Positions 1-11,573 of a DNA stretch of 64,000 nt are shown here, piece by piece. Source of the DNA: Streptomyces ficellus. GTDB lineage: Bacteria > Actinomycetota > Actinomycetes > Streptomycetales > Streptomycetaceae. The position numbers and the translations under genes are program-made. The notes beneath the pieces were generated by a model. It ran no database searches, was not told the DNA's origin, and was given only the letters and a program-made list of their open reading frames with translations. The DNA lies in contig NZ_CP034279.1 in assembly GCF_009739905.1 (NCBI RefSeq), positions 2,976,001-3,040,000 on the forward strand. The letters are read 5' to 3'. Position 1 is the first letter of the stretch. Each line of letters opens with the position of its first letter.

Positions 1-295
1 CCCGACGGAGACCTTCGCCCGGGCCCTGCACTACGCGTCCCTCTTCGCGGACTCCAGGGACGACCCGGCGGGCGCCGCGAAGTTCATCGACCGGGCGCTG
101 GACCTGCCGGACGAACGGCCCACGCCCGTACAGCTGTTCCGCCTCCTCGTCCTGCGCGCGGACGTCGCCGGGCGGCTCGGCGACCCGGAGACCGCCGCGT
201 CCGCCCTGGCCCGGGCGGATGGGGTCCGGCTCACCGCCGAGGAGCGGGAGTCGCTGCGCGACGAGCTGGCCCGGCTGGAGGACCTGCGGGACTAG
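1..295 (+). CDS. TPR-like helical protein, C-terminal fragment
   Basis: The reading frame enters from the left edge (first full codon at position 2) and ends in TAG at 293-295, leaving 97 residues. The fragment is all helical and charged. It contains two helix pairs of TPR type (AAKFIDRALDLPDE, then AGRLGDPETAASALARAD) and ends in a charged helix, ELARLEDLRD. It was probably the tail of a tetratricopeptide-repeat protein; the function cannot be told from this piece. Its stop codon lies inside a CTAG that also carries the left copy of the target duplication of the adjacent MITE-like element. Confidence 0.7.
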   Translation, partial: PTETFARALHYASLFADSRDDPAGAAKFIDRALDLPDERPTPVQLFRLLVLRADVAGRLGDPETAASALARADGVRLTAEERESLRDELARLEDLRD

Positions 296-454
296 GGTCT
301 TTCGTTTGGATCAGGCTGGATCAGGGAGTGGCGTCTGGTGCCGTGCATCGCAAGGCGGAGGAGGGAGCCACTGCGGAGCATTGGCGACCGACGACAACGC
401 CGCGAGGTGCGGTGTCCAGGCGTCACGAGCCCAGCAAGATCCGAACGAGAGGCC
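296..454. mobile_element. MITE-like element, about 159 bp, with terminal inverted repeats and CTAG duplication
   Basis: The left end reads GGTCTTTCGTTTGGATC and the reverse complement of the right end reads GGCCTCTCGTTCGGATC. They agree at 14 of 17 positions, and weaker similarity continues inward for about 15 more bases. Both ends are flanked by CTAG (292-295 and 455-458), which fits a 4-bp target duplication (or TA). The inside has no credible gene. Terminal repeats of this kind are typical of non-autonomous relatives of IS5-group elements in Streptomyces, but family membership is inferred from memory. The element lies between the stop codons of two convergent genes. Confidence 0.72.
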
Positions 455-1354
455 CTAGGTCGTGGTGGGCGGGCCGACCCGCCGCCCATCGCCGGAACGG
501 GTCTCGCCGGAGCGGGTCTCGCCGGAGCGGCGTCTTCCGGCGAACCGCCCCGGGCCGGCGCCGTCGAGCCGGGCGAACCGCCCCGGTGTGGTGCCCACGA
601 GCCGCTTGAAGTGCCGGTTCAGGTGCGCCTGGTCGTAGAAGCCCACCGCGGCCGCCACCGCGGAGGGCGACCGGCCGTCGAGGAGGAGCCGCCGGGCGCG
701 GTCGACCCGGCGGGCCATCAGGTACTGGTGCGGGGCGATGCCGAAGGCGCCGCTGAACGCCCGTACCAGGTGCGCGGGATGGGCGTGCACCAGGCCCGCG
801 GCCTCGTCGAGGGTCACCCCGCGCGACAGCCGCTCGTCGAGGAGTTCCCGCAGCCGGTGGGCGACGCCGTCGCCGGCCGGCCGCGCGGGGGTGACGAGCC
901 GGGGCCGCAGCCGCCCGCGCAGCCGTTCGCCGATCAGGGCCAGCCGGCTCTGCGCCTCCAGTTCGTCGCCCCGGTGCGCCAGGGCGGCGTGCACCTGCGC
1001 GACGCGCCGCCGCAGCAGCGGGTCGACCAGGACGGGCCCGTCCACCGCCGGGCCGATGAAGGTCTCGTCGAGCTCCGGCAGGTCCAGGTAGAGCACCCGC
1101 TTGCGGAACCCGCGGGGCGTCGCGGACGAGCCGTTGTGCGGCACCTGCGGCGGCAGCAGCGTCACCGTGTCGCTCGGCGCGCCGTGCTCGCGGCGGTCCA
1201 GGTCGTACCGGATGGCGCCGTCGTCCACGATCAGCAGCGTCCACGCGTCGTGGACGTGCATCGGATAGGCGTGCTCGGTGAAGTGCGCGTGCAGGACCTC
1301 GACGACACCCGGCACCTTCGGGCGCCACGCGGAAACCTCCTGCCGGGCCACCAT
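455..1354 (-). CDS. AraC-family transcriptional regulator
   Basis: A 299-residue regulator. An N-terminal AraC cupin (about residues 1-150; HVHDAWTLLIVDDG and the PPQVPHNG turn) is followed by two helix-turn-helix units (about 180-270; LDEAAGLVHAHPAHLVRAF and PSAVAAAVGFYDQAHLNRHF, then KRLVGTTPGRF). The second unit is the AraC signature. The ATG at 1354 places the cupin at the usual distance from the N-terminus; upstream in-frame ATGs at 1405 and 1441 would overlap the divergent gene. Only 49 bp separate it from the divergent DUF2000 gene, which it probably controls. The C-terminus carries tandem SGETR repeats, encoded by a ~15-bp direct repeat, and its TAG stop lies in the right CTAG copy of the MITE-like element. 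Confidence 0.88.
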   Translation of the reverse strand: MVARQEVSAWRPKVPGVVEVLHAHFTEHAYPMHVHDAWTLLIVDDGAIRYDLDRREHGAPSDTVTLLPPQVPHNGSSATPRGFRKRVLYLDLPELDETFIGPAVDGPVLVDPLLRRRVAQVHAALAHRGDELEAQSRLALIGERLRGRLRPRLVTPARPAGDGVAHRLRELLDERLSRGVTLDEAAGLVHAHPAHLVRAFSGAFGIAPHQYLMARRVDRARRLLLDGRSPSAVAAAVGFYDQAHLNRHFKRLVGTTPGRFARLDGAGPGRFAGRRRSGETRSGETRSGDGRRVGPPTTT

Positions 1355-1403
1355 GCGAGAAACGTACAAGACCGGGCGGCCGGCCCGGCGGCAGTCTCGG
1401 ACC

Positions 1404-1835
1404 ATGACCACCGAGAACACGCCCGTACGCTTCGACACCAAGATCGCCGTCCTGCTGCGCGAGGACCTGGAGCCCTGGCAGCGGCTGAACGTGACGGCGT
1501 TCCTGGTCAGCGGCCTCGGCGCCCAGCTCCCGGAGGTGATCGGCGAACCGTACGCCGACGCCGACGGCAGCCCCTACCTGCCGATGTTCCGCCAGCCGGT
1601 CCTGGTCTTCGAGGGCACCAAGGAGACGCTGACCGCCGCCCACCGCCGCGCCCTGGCCCGTTCGCTGCCCCGGTCGGTGTTCACCTCCGACCTCTTCACC
1701 ACCGGCAACGACCGCGACAACCGCGCGGCGGTACGAGCCGTGGCCCGTGACCACCTGGACCTGGTGGGCCTGTGCGTGTACGGGCCGCGCAACGCGGTCG
1801 ACAAGGTGCTCAAGGGGGCCCGGATGCACCCCTGA
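1404..1835 (+). CDS. DUF2000-family protein
   Basis: A 143-residue protein. It has the pattern of the DUF2000 family (peptidyl-tRNA hydrolase-2-like fold): a KIAVLLREDLEPWQRLNVTAFLVSG start, a central PVLVFEGTKE strand and a C-terminal LVGLCVYGPRNAVDKVLKG. No enzymatic role is established for the family that I know of. It is transcribed divergently from the AraC regulator, an arrangement common for this family and suggesting a ligand-responsive switch. The ATG at 1404 is preferred over 1278 because the upstream stretch is low in homology-like features and overlaps the regulator's N-terminus. Confidence 0.8.
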   Translation: MTTENTPVRFDTKIAVLLREDLEPWQRLNVTAFLVSGLGAQLPEVIGEPYADADGSPYLPMFRQPVLVFEGTKETLTAAHRRALARSLPRSVFTSDLFTTGNDRDNRAAVRAVARDHLDLVGLCVYGPRNAVDKVLKGARMHP

Positions 1836-1962
1836 GACGACGCGCCCCGGAGGCCGGGCTCGATGGCCGGATAACTCCTGGAATGGGGGCCGATCGGCGA
1901 CATACGATGATCATCATCGTGGGCGCCGTCCGACGATCCACCCCCCTCCTGGAGACACGCCC

Positions 1963-2817
1963 ATGCGTCATGCCCTTGCCCTGGCCACCCTGTGCTGCGC
2001 CGCCCTGCTGGTCGGCGGATGCGACGACACCGACAGATCCGACAGATCCGGCGGCGCCGGCGGCGCGAAGAGCGGGGCAGGGGCCGGCGCCCGATCGGCC
2101 CCGGCGGAGACGGAGACGGGCACGGAGACCGCGACGGCCGAGCACGCGGCGACGGTACGCGCCGCCGTCGCGGCCACCGGCCGCACCAGCGCCCGGATCG
2201 CCCAGACGCACACCATCGACGGCACCGCCATCGGCGAGCAGGTCCACACCATCACCGTCGGCGGCGACTTCGACTTCGCGAAGGACCGGGGCAATCTGGC
2301 CGTCACCCTCGGCCCGGTCGCCTTCGAGGAGGTCTTCGACGGGGACAACGTCTACCTCCGGGGCCAGGTGCCCGGCGACCCGGACGGCGACTGGTACCTC
2401 GCCGACCGCCGGGCACCGGCCCGGCACCTGCTCCGGGCACCCGCGAACGACCCCGAATACACCCTGAGCCAGGCCACCATGGCGCGGACGTTCGCACGGG
2501 CCGGCGAGGAGACGATCAACGGCGCACCGGTCGTCCGCTACCGGGGCGCCCTGCCCCACGAAGCCGTCACGCTGCGCATGGAGAAGGCGACCAGCGACAA
2601 GATCGGGGAGATGCGCCGCACGCTCGGCGGCCGGATACCGGCGGACGTCGACGTCTGGGTGGACGCCCGGGGGCGCGCCGTGCGGGCCCGCCTCGCCCTC
2701 GACATGGGAGGGGTCACGTCGACCAACACCCTCACCTTCTCCGAGCTGGGCAAGCCGGTGCGGATCACCGTGCCGCAGGGCGAGATCACCGAAGGGGACC
2801 TCCCCGAGAGCCTCTGA
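1963..2817 (+). CDS. LppX/LprAFG-like lipoprotein
   Basis: A 284-residue secreted lipoprotein. The signal peptide ends in the lipobox LLVGGC with Cys20 as the predicted lipidated residue. A disordered Gly/Ser/Glu linker (about 21-65) precedes a beta-rich domain (about 65-284) with alternating strands such as VHTITVGGDFDF, NLAVTLGPVAFEEVFDGDNVY and ADVDVWVDARGRAVRARLALDM. This layout is that of the actinobacterial LppX/LprG group, which carries lipids or glycolipids across the cell envelope. Whether this member binds lipid is inferred. It stands alone, with 173 bp to the next gene. Confidence 0.75.
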   Translation: MRHALALATLCCAALLVGGCDDTDRSDRSGGAGGAKSGAGAGARSAPAETETGTETATAEHAATVRAAVAATGRTSARIAQTHTIDGTAIGEQVHTITVGGDFDFAKDRGNLAVTLGPVAFEEVFDGDNVYLRGQVPGDPDGDWYLADRRAPARHLLRAPANDPEYTLSQATMARTFARAGEETINGAPVVRYRGALPHEAVTLRMEKATSDKIGEMRRTLGGRIPADVDVWVDARGRAVRARLALDMGGVTSTNTLTFSELGKPVRITVPQGEITEGDLPESL

Positions 2818-2990
2818 CCGCACCCACCAAGGCCCCGCCCCCCGCCGGGCAACCCGGCCCCCTCGTTCCCCGTCTTGGTCACCGCGAGGCATGACCGCGC
2901 CATGTGACCTCGAAGCTTGACCGCGAGGGGTGACCGGCGCGGGACACCGGGCGGGACACGGGGGCGGGACGAGGGGCGGGGGTTCAGGGG
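2818..2990. promoter_or_regulatory. Intergenic region with TGACCG direct repeats
   Basis: This 173-bp gap upstream of the PIG-L gene holds three spaced copies of a TGACCG core (about 2890-2940: ATGACCGCG, TTGACCGCG, GTGACCGGCG). They could be a regulator-binding cluster or part of a -35 region. No convincing -10 partner was found, so no promoter is assigned. Confidence 0.3.
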
Positions 2991-5075
2991 ATGGATCGGA
3001 TACGGGGGGCGGGGCGGCGCCCTGCCGTCTTCCGGCGGCGGGGCGTGCTGGGCTCCGCGGCGGCCGTGGCGCTGGCGGCGGCCACCGGGTGCTCGGTGCC
3101 CGCGCCGCGGCGGGCCGGGCCGATCGCCGACCCCGCGCCCGGGATGCCGATCAGCAGCCCCCGGCGCGCCCAGCTGCTCCAGCTGGCGGCGCACCCGGAC
3201 GACGACCTGTACTTCATGAACCCCGACACCCAGCGGATGGTGGACGCCGGGGTGCCGCTGGTCTCGATATACGTCACGGCCGGCGAGCACGACGGCAGGA
3301 ACCACGTACCGGGCCGCGGGGACGCCCCCGCCGACAAGGCGGCCTACTCCTCCGCCCGGCACCAGGGCCTGCGGCAGGCCTATGCGGCCATGCTCGGGCT
3401 CGACATGTTCGCCGCCTGGCAGAAGGGTGTCCTCACCCTGCGGGGGGACCGCCGCGCCGAGATCAACACCCTCACCCACGGCGACCGCCGCGTCGAGCTG
3501 GTCTTCCTCAACCTCTCCATGCACGCCCCGCGCCGCTGGACGGCCCTGCCCAGCCTGTGGAAGGACCGGGCGCTGGGCCTGCGGACCGTGGTGGCCGACG
3601 ACTCCCCCGTACGCAGGGCCGACACCTACGACTACGACGCGCTCGTCGACGTCCTCGTGGGCCTCCTGGAGCGCTACCGCCCGACGGTGATCCACACCCT
3701 GGACCCGGACCCGGACATCCAGCACAGCGACGAGCGGACCCGGCGGAAGGACTCCGAGCAGCCGGGCTACTCCGACCACGCCGACCACACCGCCGTCGCG
3801 TCCTTCTCGTGGGCGGCCATGGTCCGCTGGGTGGCCGACGCGACGAGGGACGGCGGCGCGATACCCGCCTTCACCACCACCGCCTTCCGCGGCTACTACA
3901 ACCGGCACTGGCCCAAGAACCTCCCCGGGCCGGTGCTCAAGGAGAAGGCGGCCCACCTCGTGCCCTACGGCGGTGACCCGTCCTGGGAGTGCGGCAACAG
4001 CGGCGGCTGCGGCGACTACAACGTCGGCGGTGCCCGTCCGCTCACCAACAAGAAGGGCTGGGTACGCGCCACCCACCACCGCTACCCGGGCGCCGGCCCG
4101 GTCGTGGCCACCGAACCGGACGGGCGGCTCGCCGTGTACGGGGTGCTGGGCCTGCGCGCCGTGCGCTGGCGCGAGACGGCACCGGGCAGCGGGCAGTGGG
4201 GCGAGCCGGGCGACCTGGGCGGCGGGCCGCTCGCGCCGGGCCTCGGCGGGGTCACCCTTGGGGACGGCCGCCAGCTGCTGTTCGGGCTCCGGTTCGCGGC
4301 GCTGGGCGGGCACGGCGGGCCCAACAAGCGCGAGGTCGTGCTGCTGGAGCAGCGGGAGGCGGGCGGGGCGTTCCTCGCCTGGACCGGGCTCGGCAACCCC
4401 GAGCGCGGCGACGACCGGGGCCGCCGGCTGGGCGTCCCGGTGGCGGTGGCCGACGGGGAGGGCCGGGTCCACCTCTTCGTACGCGACGCGGACAAGGGCG
4501 TAAGTAGCCGGGTGCGGTCGGCCGGCGGGAGCTGGGGGCCCTGGCGGGACCTGGGCGGCGGAGAGGTGCAGGACGGGCTGTCGGCCGCGGTCGACGCCGC
4601 CGGACGCGTCCACCTGTTCGCGGCGGGCCGCGAAACCGTCCACCACTGGGCGCAGAACGCCCCGGGCGGCCCGGTCGTCTCCCGCGCGGGCACCGGCCTC
4701 CCCGCCCCGGGCGGCCCCGTGGCGGTGGCGGGCACCCCGGACGGGGGCCTGGCGCTGCACTACCGCGCGCCCGCCCGCAAGGAGGTGACGGCGGTACGCC
4801 CCGACGGCACGCCCCTCCCCCGGGTCGCCCTCCCCGGGTACGGCGCCCTGACCGCGGCCGCCACGCCCCGGGGCCCGGTCCTGCTGGGCACGGACCTCCA
4901 CGGCCGCCTCCAGGTCCGCACCCCCGCCGGCCGCGTCGTCCGCCGCGCGCGGGGCCCGCTCCCTGTGGGGTCGGCCGCCCTCCTCGCCACCGCCCGCCAC
5001 GGCACCCTCGCCATAGGGCTCGGCCCGGACGCCCACCCCTGGACCTGGGTGCCGGAACCGCACACCGAGGGCTGA
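2991..5075 (+). CDS. Tat-exported PIG-L/LmbE-family deacetylase with beta-propeller-like C-terminus
   Basis: A 694-residue protein. The N-terminus has a twin-arginine signal (FRRRGVLG) and a lipobox ending at Cys34 (AATGC), so export by Tat and lipidation are likely. A PIG-L/LmbE domain follows (about 60-330) with the zinc motif AAHPDDDL (His68, Asp70-72) and a later SDHADH segment, typical of metal-dependent N-acetylglucosaminyl-type deacetylases. From about 350 to the end there are repeated units ([38 protein letters not shown]) like those of sialidase/PLL beta-propellers, probably a glycan-binding module. The substrate is unknown; an extracellular sugar or cell-wall role is inferred. The gene is monocistronic and ends at a strong hairpin shared with tuf. 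Confidence 0.82.
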   Translation: MDRIRGAGRRPAVFRRRGVLGSAAAVALAAATGCSVPAPRRAGPIADPAPGMPISSPRRAQLLQLAAHPDDDLYFMNPDTQRMVDAGVPLVSIYVTAGEHDGRNHVPGRGDAPADKAAYSSARHQGLRQAYAAMLGLDMFAAWQKGVLTLRGDRRAEINTLTHGDRRVELVFLNLSMHAPRRWTALPSLWKDRALGLRTVVADDSPVRRADTYDYDALVDVLVGLLERYRPTVIHTLDPDPDIQHSDERTRRKDSEQPGYSDHADHTAVASFSWAAMVRWVADATRDGGAIPAFTTTAFRGYYNRHWPKNLPGPVLKEKAAHLVPYGGDPSWECGNSGGCGDYNVGGARPLTNKKGWVRATHHRYPGAGPVVATEPDGRLAVYGVLGLRAVRWRETAPGSGQWGEPGDLGGGPLAPGLGGVTLGDGRQLLFGLRFAALGGHGGPNKREVVLLEQREAGGAFLAWTGLGNPERGDDRGRRLGVPVAVADGEGRVHLFVRDADKGVSSRVRSAGGSWGPWRDLGGGEVQDGLSAAVDAAGRVHLFAAGRETVHHWAQNAPGGPVVSRAGTGLPAPGGPVAVAGTPDGGLALHYRAPARKEVTAVRPDGTPLPRVALPGYGALTAAATPRGPVLLGTDLHGRLQVRTPAGRVVRRARGPLPVGSAALLATARHGTLAIGLGPDAHPWTWVPEPHTEG

Positions 5076-5090
5076 GGCGGGAGGACGAGC

Positions 5091-5124
5091 GAAGGGCCCC
5101 GCACCTGACGGTGCGGGGCCCTTC
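5091..5124. terminator. Bidirectional terminator between the PIG-L gene and tuf
   Basis: A perfect 15-bp stem (GAAGGGCCCCGCACC, pairing with 5110-5124) closes on a TGAC loop. It lies 16 bp after the PIG-L stop and 36 bp after the tuf stop on the other strand, so it can end transcription from both sides. Confidence 0.85.
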
Positions 5125-5160
5125 TTGCAGCTCTGCAGGAGCTACCAGGTCAGATCCGAA

Positions 5161-6354
<1,194 letters not shown>

Positions 6355-6501
6355 TGGGGTCCTCCTGAGAGTGGTTCTGGTACGCCTTACTCATCGGCGC
6401 CAGGTGATCTTTGCTGGGTGGCCACCCGCCGGAGCCCCGTCCCGGGTTCGGGGCGAAGCCACGGCGGATGGTGTCAAGCCTAAAGCGTGAACTCGGGAGA
6501 G

Positions 6502-8628
<2,127 letters not shown>

Positions 8629-8666
8629 AAGGCTTCAGTCTTCTCTCGGTCTCGATGTGGGTGCGA

Positions 8667-9137
8667 CTACCAGCGGTAGTGCGCGAAGGCCTTGTTCGAC
8701 TCGGCCATCTTGTGCGTGTCCTCACGCTTCTTGACCGAAGCACCGAGGCCGTTGGAGGCGTCGAGGAGCTCGTTCATGAGGCGCTCGGTCATGGTCTTCT
8801 CGCGACGGGCGCGGGAGTAACCCACGAGCCAGCGCAGCGCGAGCGTGGAGGCGCGACCGGGCTTGACCTCGATCGGCACCTGGTAGGTGGCGCCACCGAC
8901 ACGGCGGGACTTGACCTCGAGGGACGGCTTGACGTTCTCGAGGGCGCGCTTCAGCGTGATGACCGGGTCGTTGCCGGTCTTCTCGCGGAGGCCTTCCATG
9001 GCGCCGTAGACGATCCGCTCGGCGGTGGAGCGCTTGCCGTTCAGCAGGATCTTGTTGATGAGCGAGGTCACCAGAGGAGAGCCGTAGACCGGGTCGATGA
9101 TGACCGGGCGCTTCGGGGCGGGGCCCTTACGAGGCAT
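8667..9137 (-). CDS. rpsG: 30S ribosomal protein S7
   Basis: Ribosomal protein S7, 156 residues, an assembly initiator that binds the 3' domain of 16S rRNA. It begins [20 protein letters not shown] and contains the family signature [18 protein letters not shown]. It lies two bases downstream of the rpsL stop, the usual tight spacing in the str operon. Confidence 0.98.
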   Translation of the reverse strand: MPRKGPAPKRPVIIDPVYGSPLVTSLINKILLNGKRSTAERIVYGAMEGLREKTGNDPVITLKRALENVKPSLEVKSRRVGGATYQVPIEVKPGRASTLALRWLVGYSRARREKTMTERLMNELLDASNGLGASVKKREDTHKMAESNKAFAHYRW

Positions 9138-9139
9138 TC

Positions 9140-9511
9140 TTACTTCTCCTTCTTGGCGCCGTAGCGGCTGCGGGCCTGCTTGCGGTTCTTGACACCCTGG
9201 GTGTCGAGCGAGCCGCGGATGATCTTGTAACGAACACCCGGCAGGTCCTTCACACGGCCACCACGCACGAGCACGATGGAGTGCTCCTGCAGGTTGTGTC
9301 CCTCACCCGGGATGTAAGCCGTGACCTCGATCCCGCTGGTCAGACGCACACGCGCGACCTTACGCAGGGCCGAGTTCGGCTTCTTCGGGGTGGTCGTGAA
9401 CACACGCGTGCAGACGCCGCGGCGCTGAGGGGAACCCTCGAGTGCGGGCGTCTTGTTCTTCTCGACCTTGTCCTGCCGGCCCTTCCGGACCAGCTGCTGG
9501 ATCGTAGGCAC
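9140..9511 (-). CDS. rpsL: 30S ribosomal protein S12
   Basis: Ribosomal protein S12, 123 residues from a GTG start at 9511, which gives the standard [13 protein letters not shown]-terminus. A GGAG sits about 8 bases before it. S12 is at the decoding centre. The streptomycin-relevant loop [13 protein letters not shown] and the [12 protein letters not shown] loop are wild type, so the sequence predicts streptomycin sensitivity at this target. It is the first gene of the str operon, with a promoter at 9706-9734. Confidence 0.97.
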   Translation of the reverse strand: MPTIQQLVRKGRQDKVEKNKTPALEGSPQRRGVCTRVFTTTPKKPNSALRKVARVRLTSGIEVTAYIPGEGHNLQEHSIVLVRGGRVKDLPGVRYKIIRGSLDTQGVKNRKQARSRYGAKKEK

Positions 9512-9705
9512 TACTTCTCCGGTTTCTGTGTGCCGTGTAGTAAAGCTAACCTGGAACGTCGCCGACCCACGCGGTCGGGTGTGTCGAATACTGCGAACCT
9601 CCGCCGCAGGGCGGAAAGGGCGCAGATCACGGTGGCCGATACTCGACTCGTCATGCGGTTGAGGACACGCACACGAGCCCAGGCACACCCCAGGCACAAG
9701 GTCTG

Positions 9706-9734
9706 AGCGTACCTACCGCACGGACTTCGGTCAA
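9706..9734 (-). promoter_or_regulatory. Promoter of the str operon (rpsL)
   Basis: On the minus strand, TTGACC (9729-9734) and TACGCT (9706-9711) are separated by exactly 17 bp. This is a good match to the vegetative HrdB (sigma-70) consensus of Streptomyces. It predicts a 5' leader of about 190 bases before rpsL. The rest of the 361-bp gap to 9872 holds no gene; a small palindrome (GGTCC-N6-GGACC, 9811-9826) lies closer to the divergent Crp-like gene. Confidence 0.75.
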
Positions 9735-9872
9735 AACAAATGCGGACGGCAGGGACACGCCGGATTCGATCATCCCGGAGAGGACCGTTCGTGGCGGGAA
9801 CCGGCCATTCGGTCCCCCCGCGGACCGCGCCTTCAGTACGTTGATCGGTCCGCTCGACGAATCGGGGAACCC

Positions 9873-10661
9873 ATGACGGCGGCGAACTTATCCGACGGAG
9901 CCGGAGCCGGGGCCGGGACCGGAGCCCGAGCCGCGCGTGCGGCCGGAGGCGGCGACCTCCGGGGCGGGGGCGGCGGCCTGGACGACCGGGTGCCCTTCCT
10001 CGCCCGCCTGGAGACGGCCGACCGGCAGGCGCTGCTGGCGCTCGGCCGGGAGCTGGCCTTCGCGCCCCGGATGGTGCTGCTCCACCAGCACGAGCCGTCG
10101 TCGCACGTGCTGTTCCTGGTGCGCGGCTGGACCAAGGTCACCGCGTCCGCCGCCAACGGCTACGAGGCGCTCCTCGCCCTGCGCGGGCCGGGCGACGTCG
10201 TCGGGGAGTCCGCCGCGCTGACCGGCCGCCCCCGCTCGGCGACCGTGACCGCGCTGGAGCCAGTACGGGCGGTGGCCGTGGAGCACGAGCGGTTCACCGA
10301 CTTCCTCGGCCGCTCCCCCGCCGTCTCGTTCGCCCTGCTGGGCCTCACCTCCGACCGCACCCGCGCCGCCGACCGGCGCCGGCTCCAGTTCGCGTCGATG
10401 AGCGTGCGGGAGCGGTTCGCCGCGCTGCTGCTGGAGCTCGCCCGGATGCACGGCCGGCGTACGGACGACGGCATCGAGGTCGCCGTACCGCTGAGCAAGC
10501 AGGAGCTGGCCGGGTCGGTGGGGGCCTCCCGGGAGATGGTGCAGCGGCTGCTGAAGGAGCTGCGGACCCGGGAGGCGGTGTCCACCGGGCGCCGCACCCT
10601 GCTGATCACGCGCCCGGACGTGCTGCGGCGGATCGCCCGCGCCGAGCACCCCGACGCCTGA
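9873..10661 (+). CDS. Crp/Fnr-family regulator with cNMP-binding domain
   Basis: A 262-residue regulator. After a Gly/Ala-rich N-terminal tail (1-37) comes a cyclic-nucleotide-binding domain (about 38-155). It has a phosphate-binding cassette, GESAALTGRPRSAT, in which Glu112 and Arg121 occupy the positions that contact ribose and phosphate in Crp; binding of a cyclic nucleotide is therefore plausible. The C-terminal winged helix (about 175-255) has LSKQELAGSVGASREMVQRLLKEL, the Crp recognition helix-turn-helix. It is not the usual global Streptomyces Crp, whose sequence is different. It is the first gene of the plus-strand island, 126 bp upstream of a nucleotide cyclase gene that has a Crp-consensus site. 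Confidence 0.85.
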   Translation: MTAANLSDGAGAGAGTGARAARAAGGGDLRGGGGGLDDRVPFLARLETADRQALLALGRELAFAPRMVLLHQHEPSSHVLFLVRGWTKVTASAANGYEALLALRGPGDVVGESAALTGRPRSATVTALEPVRAVAVEHERFTDFLGRSPAVSFALLGLTSDRTRAADRRRLQFASMSVRERFAALLLELARMHGRRTDDGIEVAVPLSKQELAGSVGASREMVQRLLKELRTREAVSTGRRTLLITRPDVLRRIARAEHPDA

Positions 10662-10688
10662 GGCCCGCCCGTCCCGATACGCCGCTCT

Positions 10689-10702
10689 GTGCACACGGTC
10701 AC
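10689..10702 (+). promoter_or_regulatory. Putative Crp-binding site upstream of the cyclase gene
   Basis: GTGCACACGGTCAC matches GTG-N6-G-N-CAC, the consensus I recall for Streptomyces coelicolor Crp. It lies between the Crp/Fnr-like gene and the cyclase gene, 86 bp upstream of the cyclase start. Binding and direction of control are untested. Confidence 0.45.
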
Positions 10703-10787
10703 ACTTCGAGTGCGTCATCGTTCCTCACCGCTCGGGCTTCCGGGTCGCCAGTCTGGCCTCGCTCCCCTCCCCACCGGAAAGGCGACC

Positions 10788-11573
10788 ATGACCGACCCCG
10801 TGAGCCGGACGATCCTCCTGCTCGACATCGAGAAGTACAGCGACCGGGACGATGTCGAGCAGGCCTACCTGCGCCGGATGCTGTACGGCATCAGCGACAG
10901 CGCCCTGGAGAGCGCGGGCATCGAGGAGACCCTTCGGCTGCGCGCCGACCGCGGCGACTCCGTGATGGAGCTGATCGACGCCAACGCCTCGGTGACCGCC
11001 CTGCTGCGCGCCCTGCTCACCGAGGTGCCGGTACAGCTGCGCGCGGTGAACCGGATGGCGTCCAGCTCCGCGCAGATCCGGCTGCGCGCGGTCCTGGCCA
11101 CCGGGTACGTGGCGGTCGACGCGCTCGACGGCTGGGTCGGCTCGGACCTGAACCACGCCTGCCGGCTCCTGGACGCCGAGCTGCTGCGCGCCGCGCTGCG
11201 GGAGCGCGGCGACGACTTCGCGCTGTGCGTCTCGGAGCCCGTGCACTCCGGGATCGTGCGCCACGGGCACCGGGGCATCCCGCCGGAGGACTTCCACCCC
11301 ATCACGGTGACCAGCAAGAACGGCCCCCTGCGCGCCTGGCTGCACGGCCCGGTGCCCACGGGGGCGGCCACCGGGGCGGCGGCCGGGAGCGCCGCGCCGG
11401 AACCCACCGGAACTCCGGCGCCGGGCGGATCGGGGGACCGCCCGGCGCCGGGACACTCGTACGACTTCCGGGGCTCGGACGTCCGGATCGACGGCGGGTT
11501 CACCGGCGGCAGCCACCACGGCATCAGCGGCGGCACCTTCCACGGCGACGTGACGATCGGCGGTGACGCATGA
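10788..11573 (+). CDS. Class III nucleotide cyclase-like protein with C-terminal Gly-rich signalling motif
   Basis: A 261-residue protein. Residues 1-185 look like a class III nucleotidyl cyclase. Asp13 (LLLDIEKYS) and Asp57 (RADRGDSVM) fit the two metal-binding aspartates. WVGSDLNHACRLLDA supplies the paired Asn122 and Arg126 of the transition-state motif. All key residues are therefore present and activity is plausible; the base specificity (cAMP, cGMP, cCMP or cUMP) cannot be read. A disordered Ala/Pro linker (190-225) leads to a C-terminal motif, HHGISGGTFHGDVTIG (243-258), that recurs near the N-terminus of the next protein. The stop overlaps the next start (ATGA), so the two are translationally coupled. 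Confidence 0.75.
   Translation: MTDPVSRTILLLDIEKYSDRDDVEQAYLRRMLYGISDSALESAGIEETLRLRADRGDSVMELIDANASVTALLRALLTEVPVQLRAVNRMASSSAQIRLRAVLATGYVAVDALDGWVGSDLNHACRLLDAELLRAALRERGDDFALCVSEPVHSGIVRHGHRGIPPEDFHPITVTSKNGPLRAWLHGPVPTGAATGAAAGSAAPEPTGTPAPGGSGDRPAPGHSYDFRGSDVRIDGGFTGGSHHGISGGTFHGDVTIGGDA

Noticed and set aside
6472..6477. TTGACA as -35 of a separate tuf promoter
   Set aside because: No acceptable -10 at 16-19 bp; retained only as a note under tuf.
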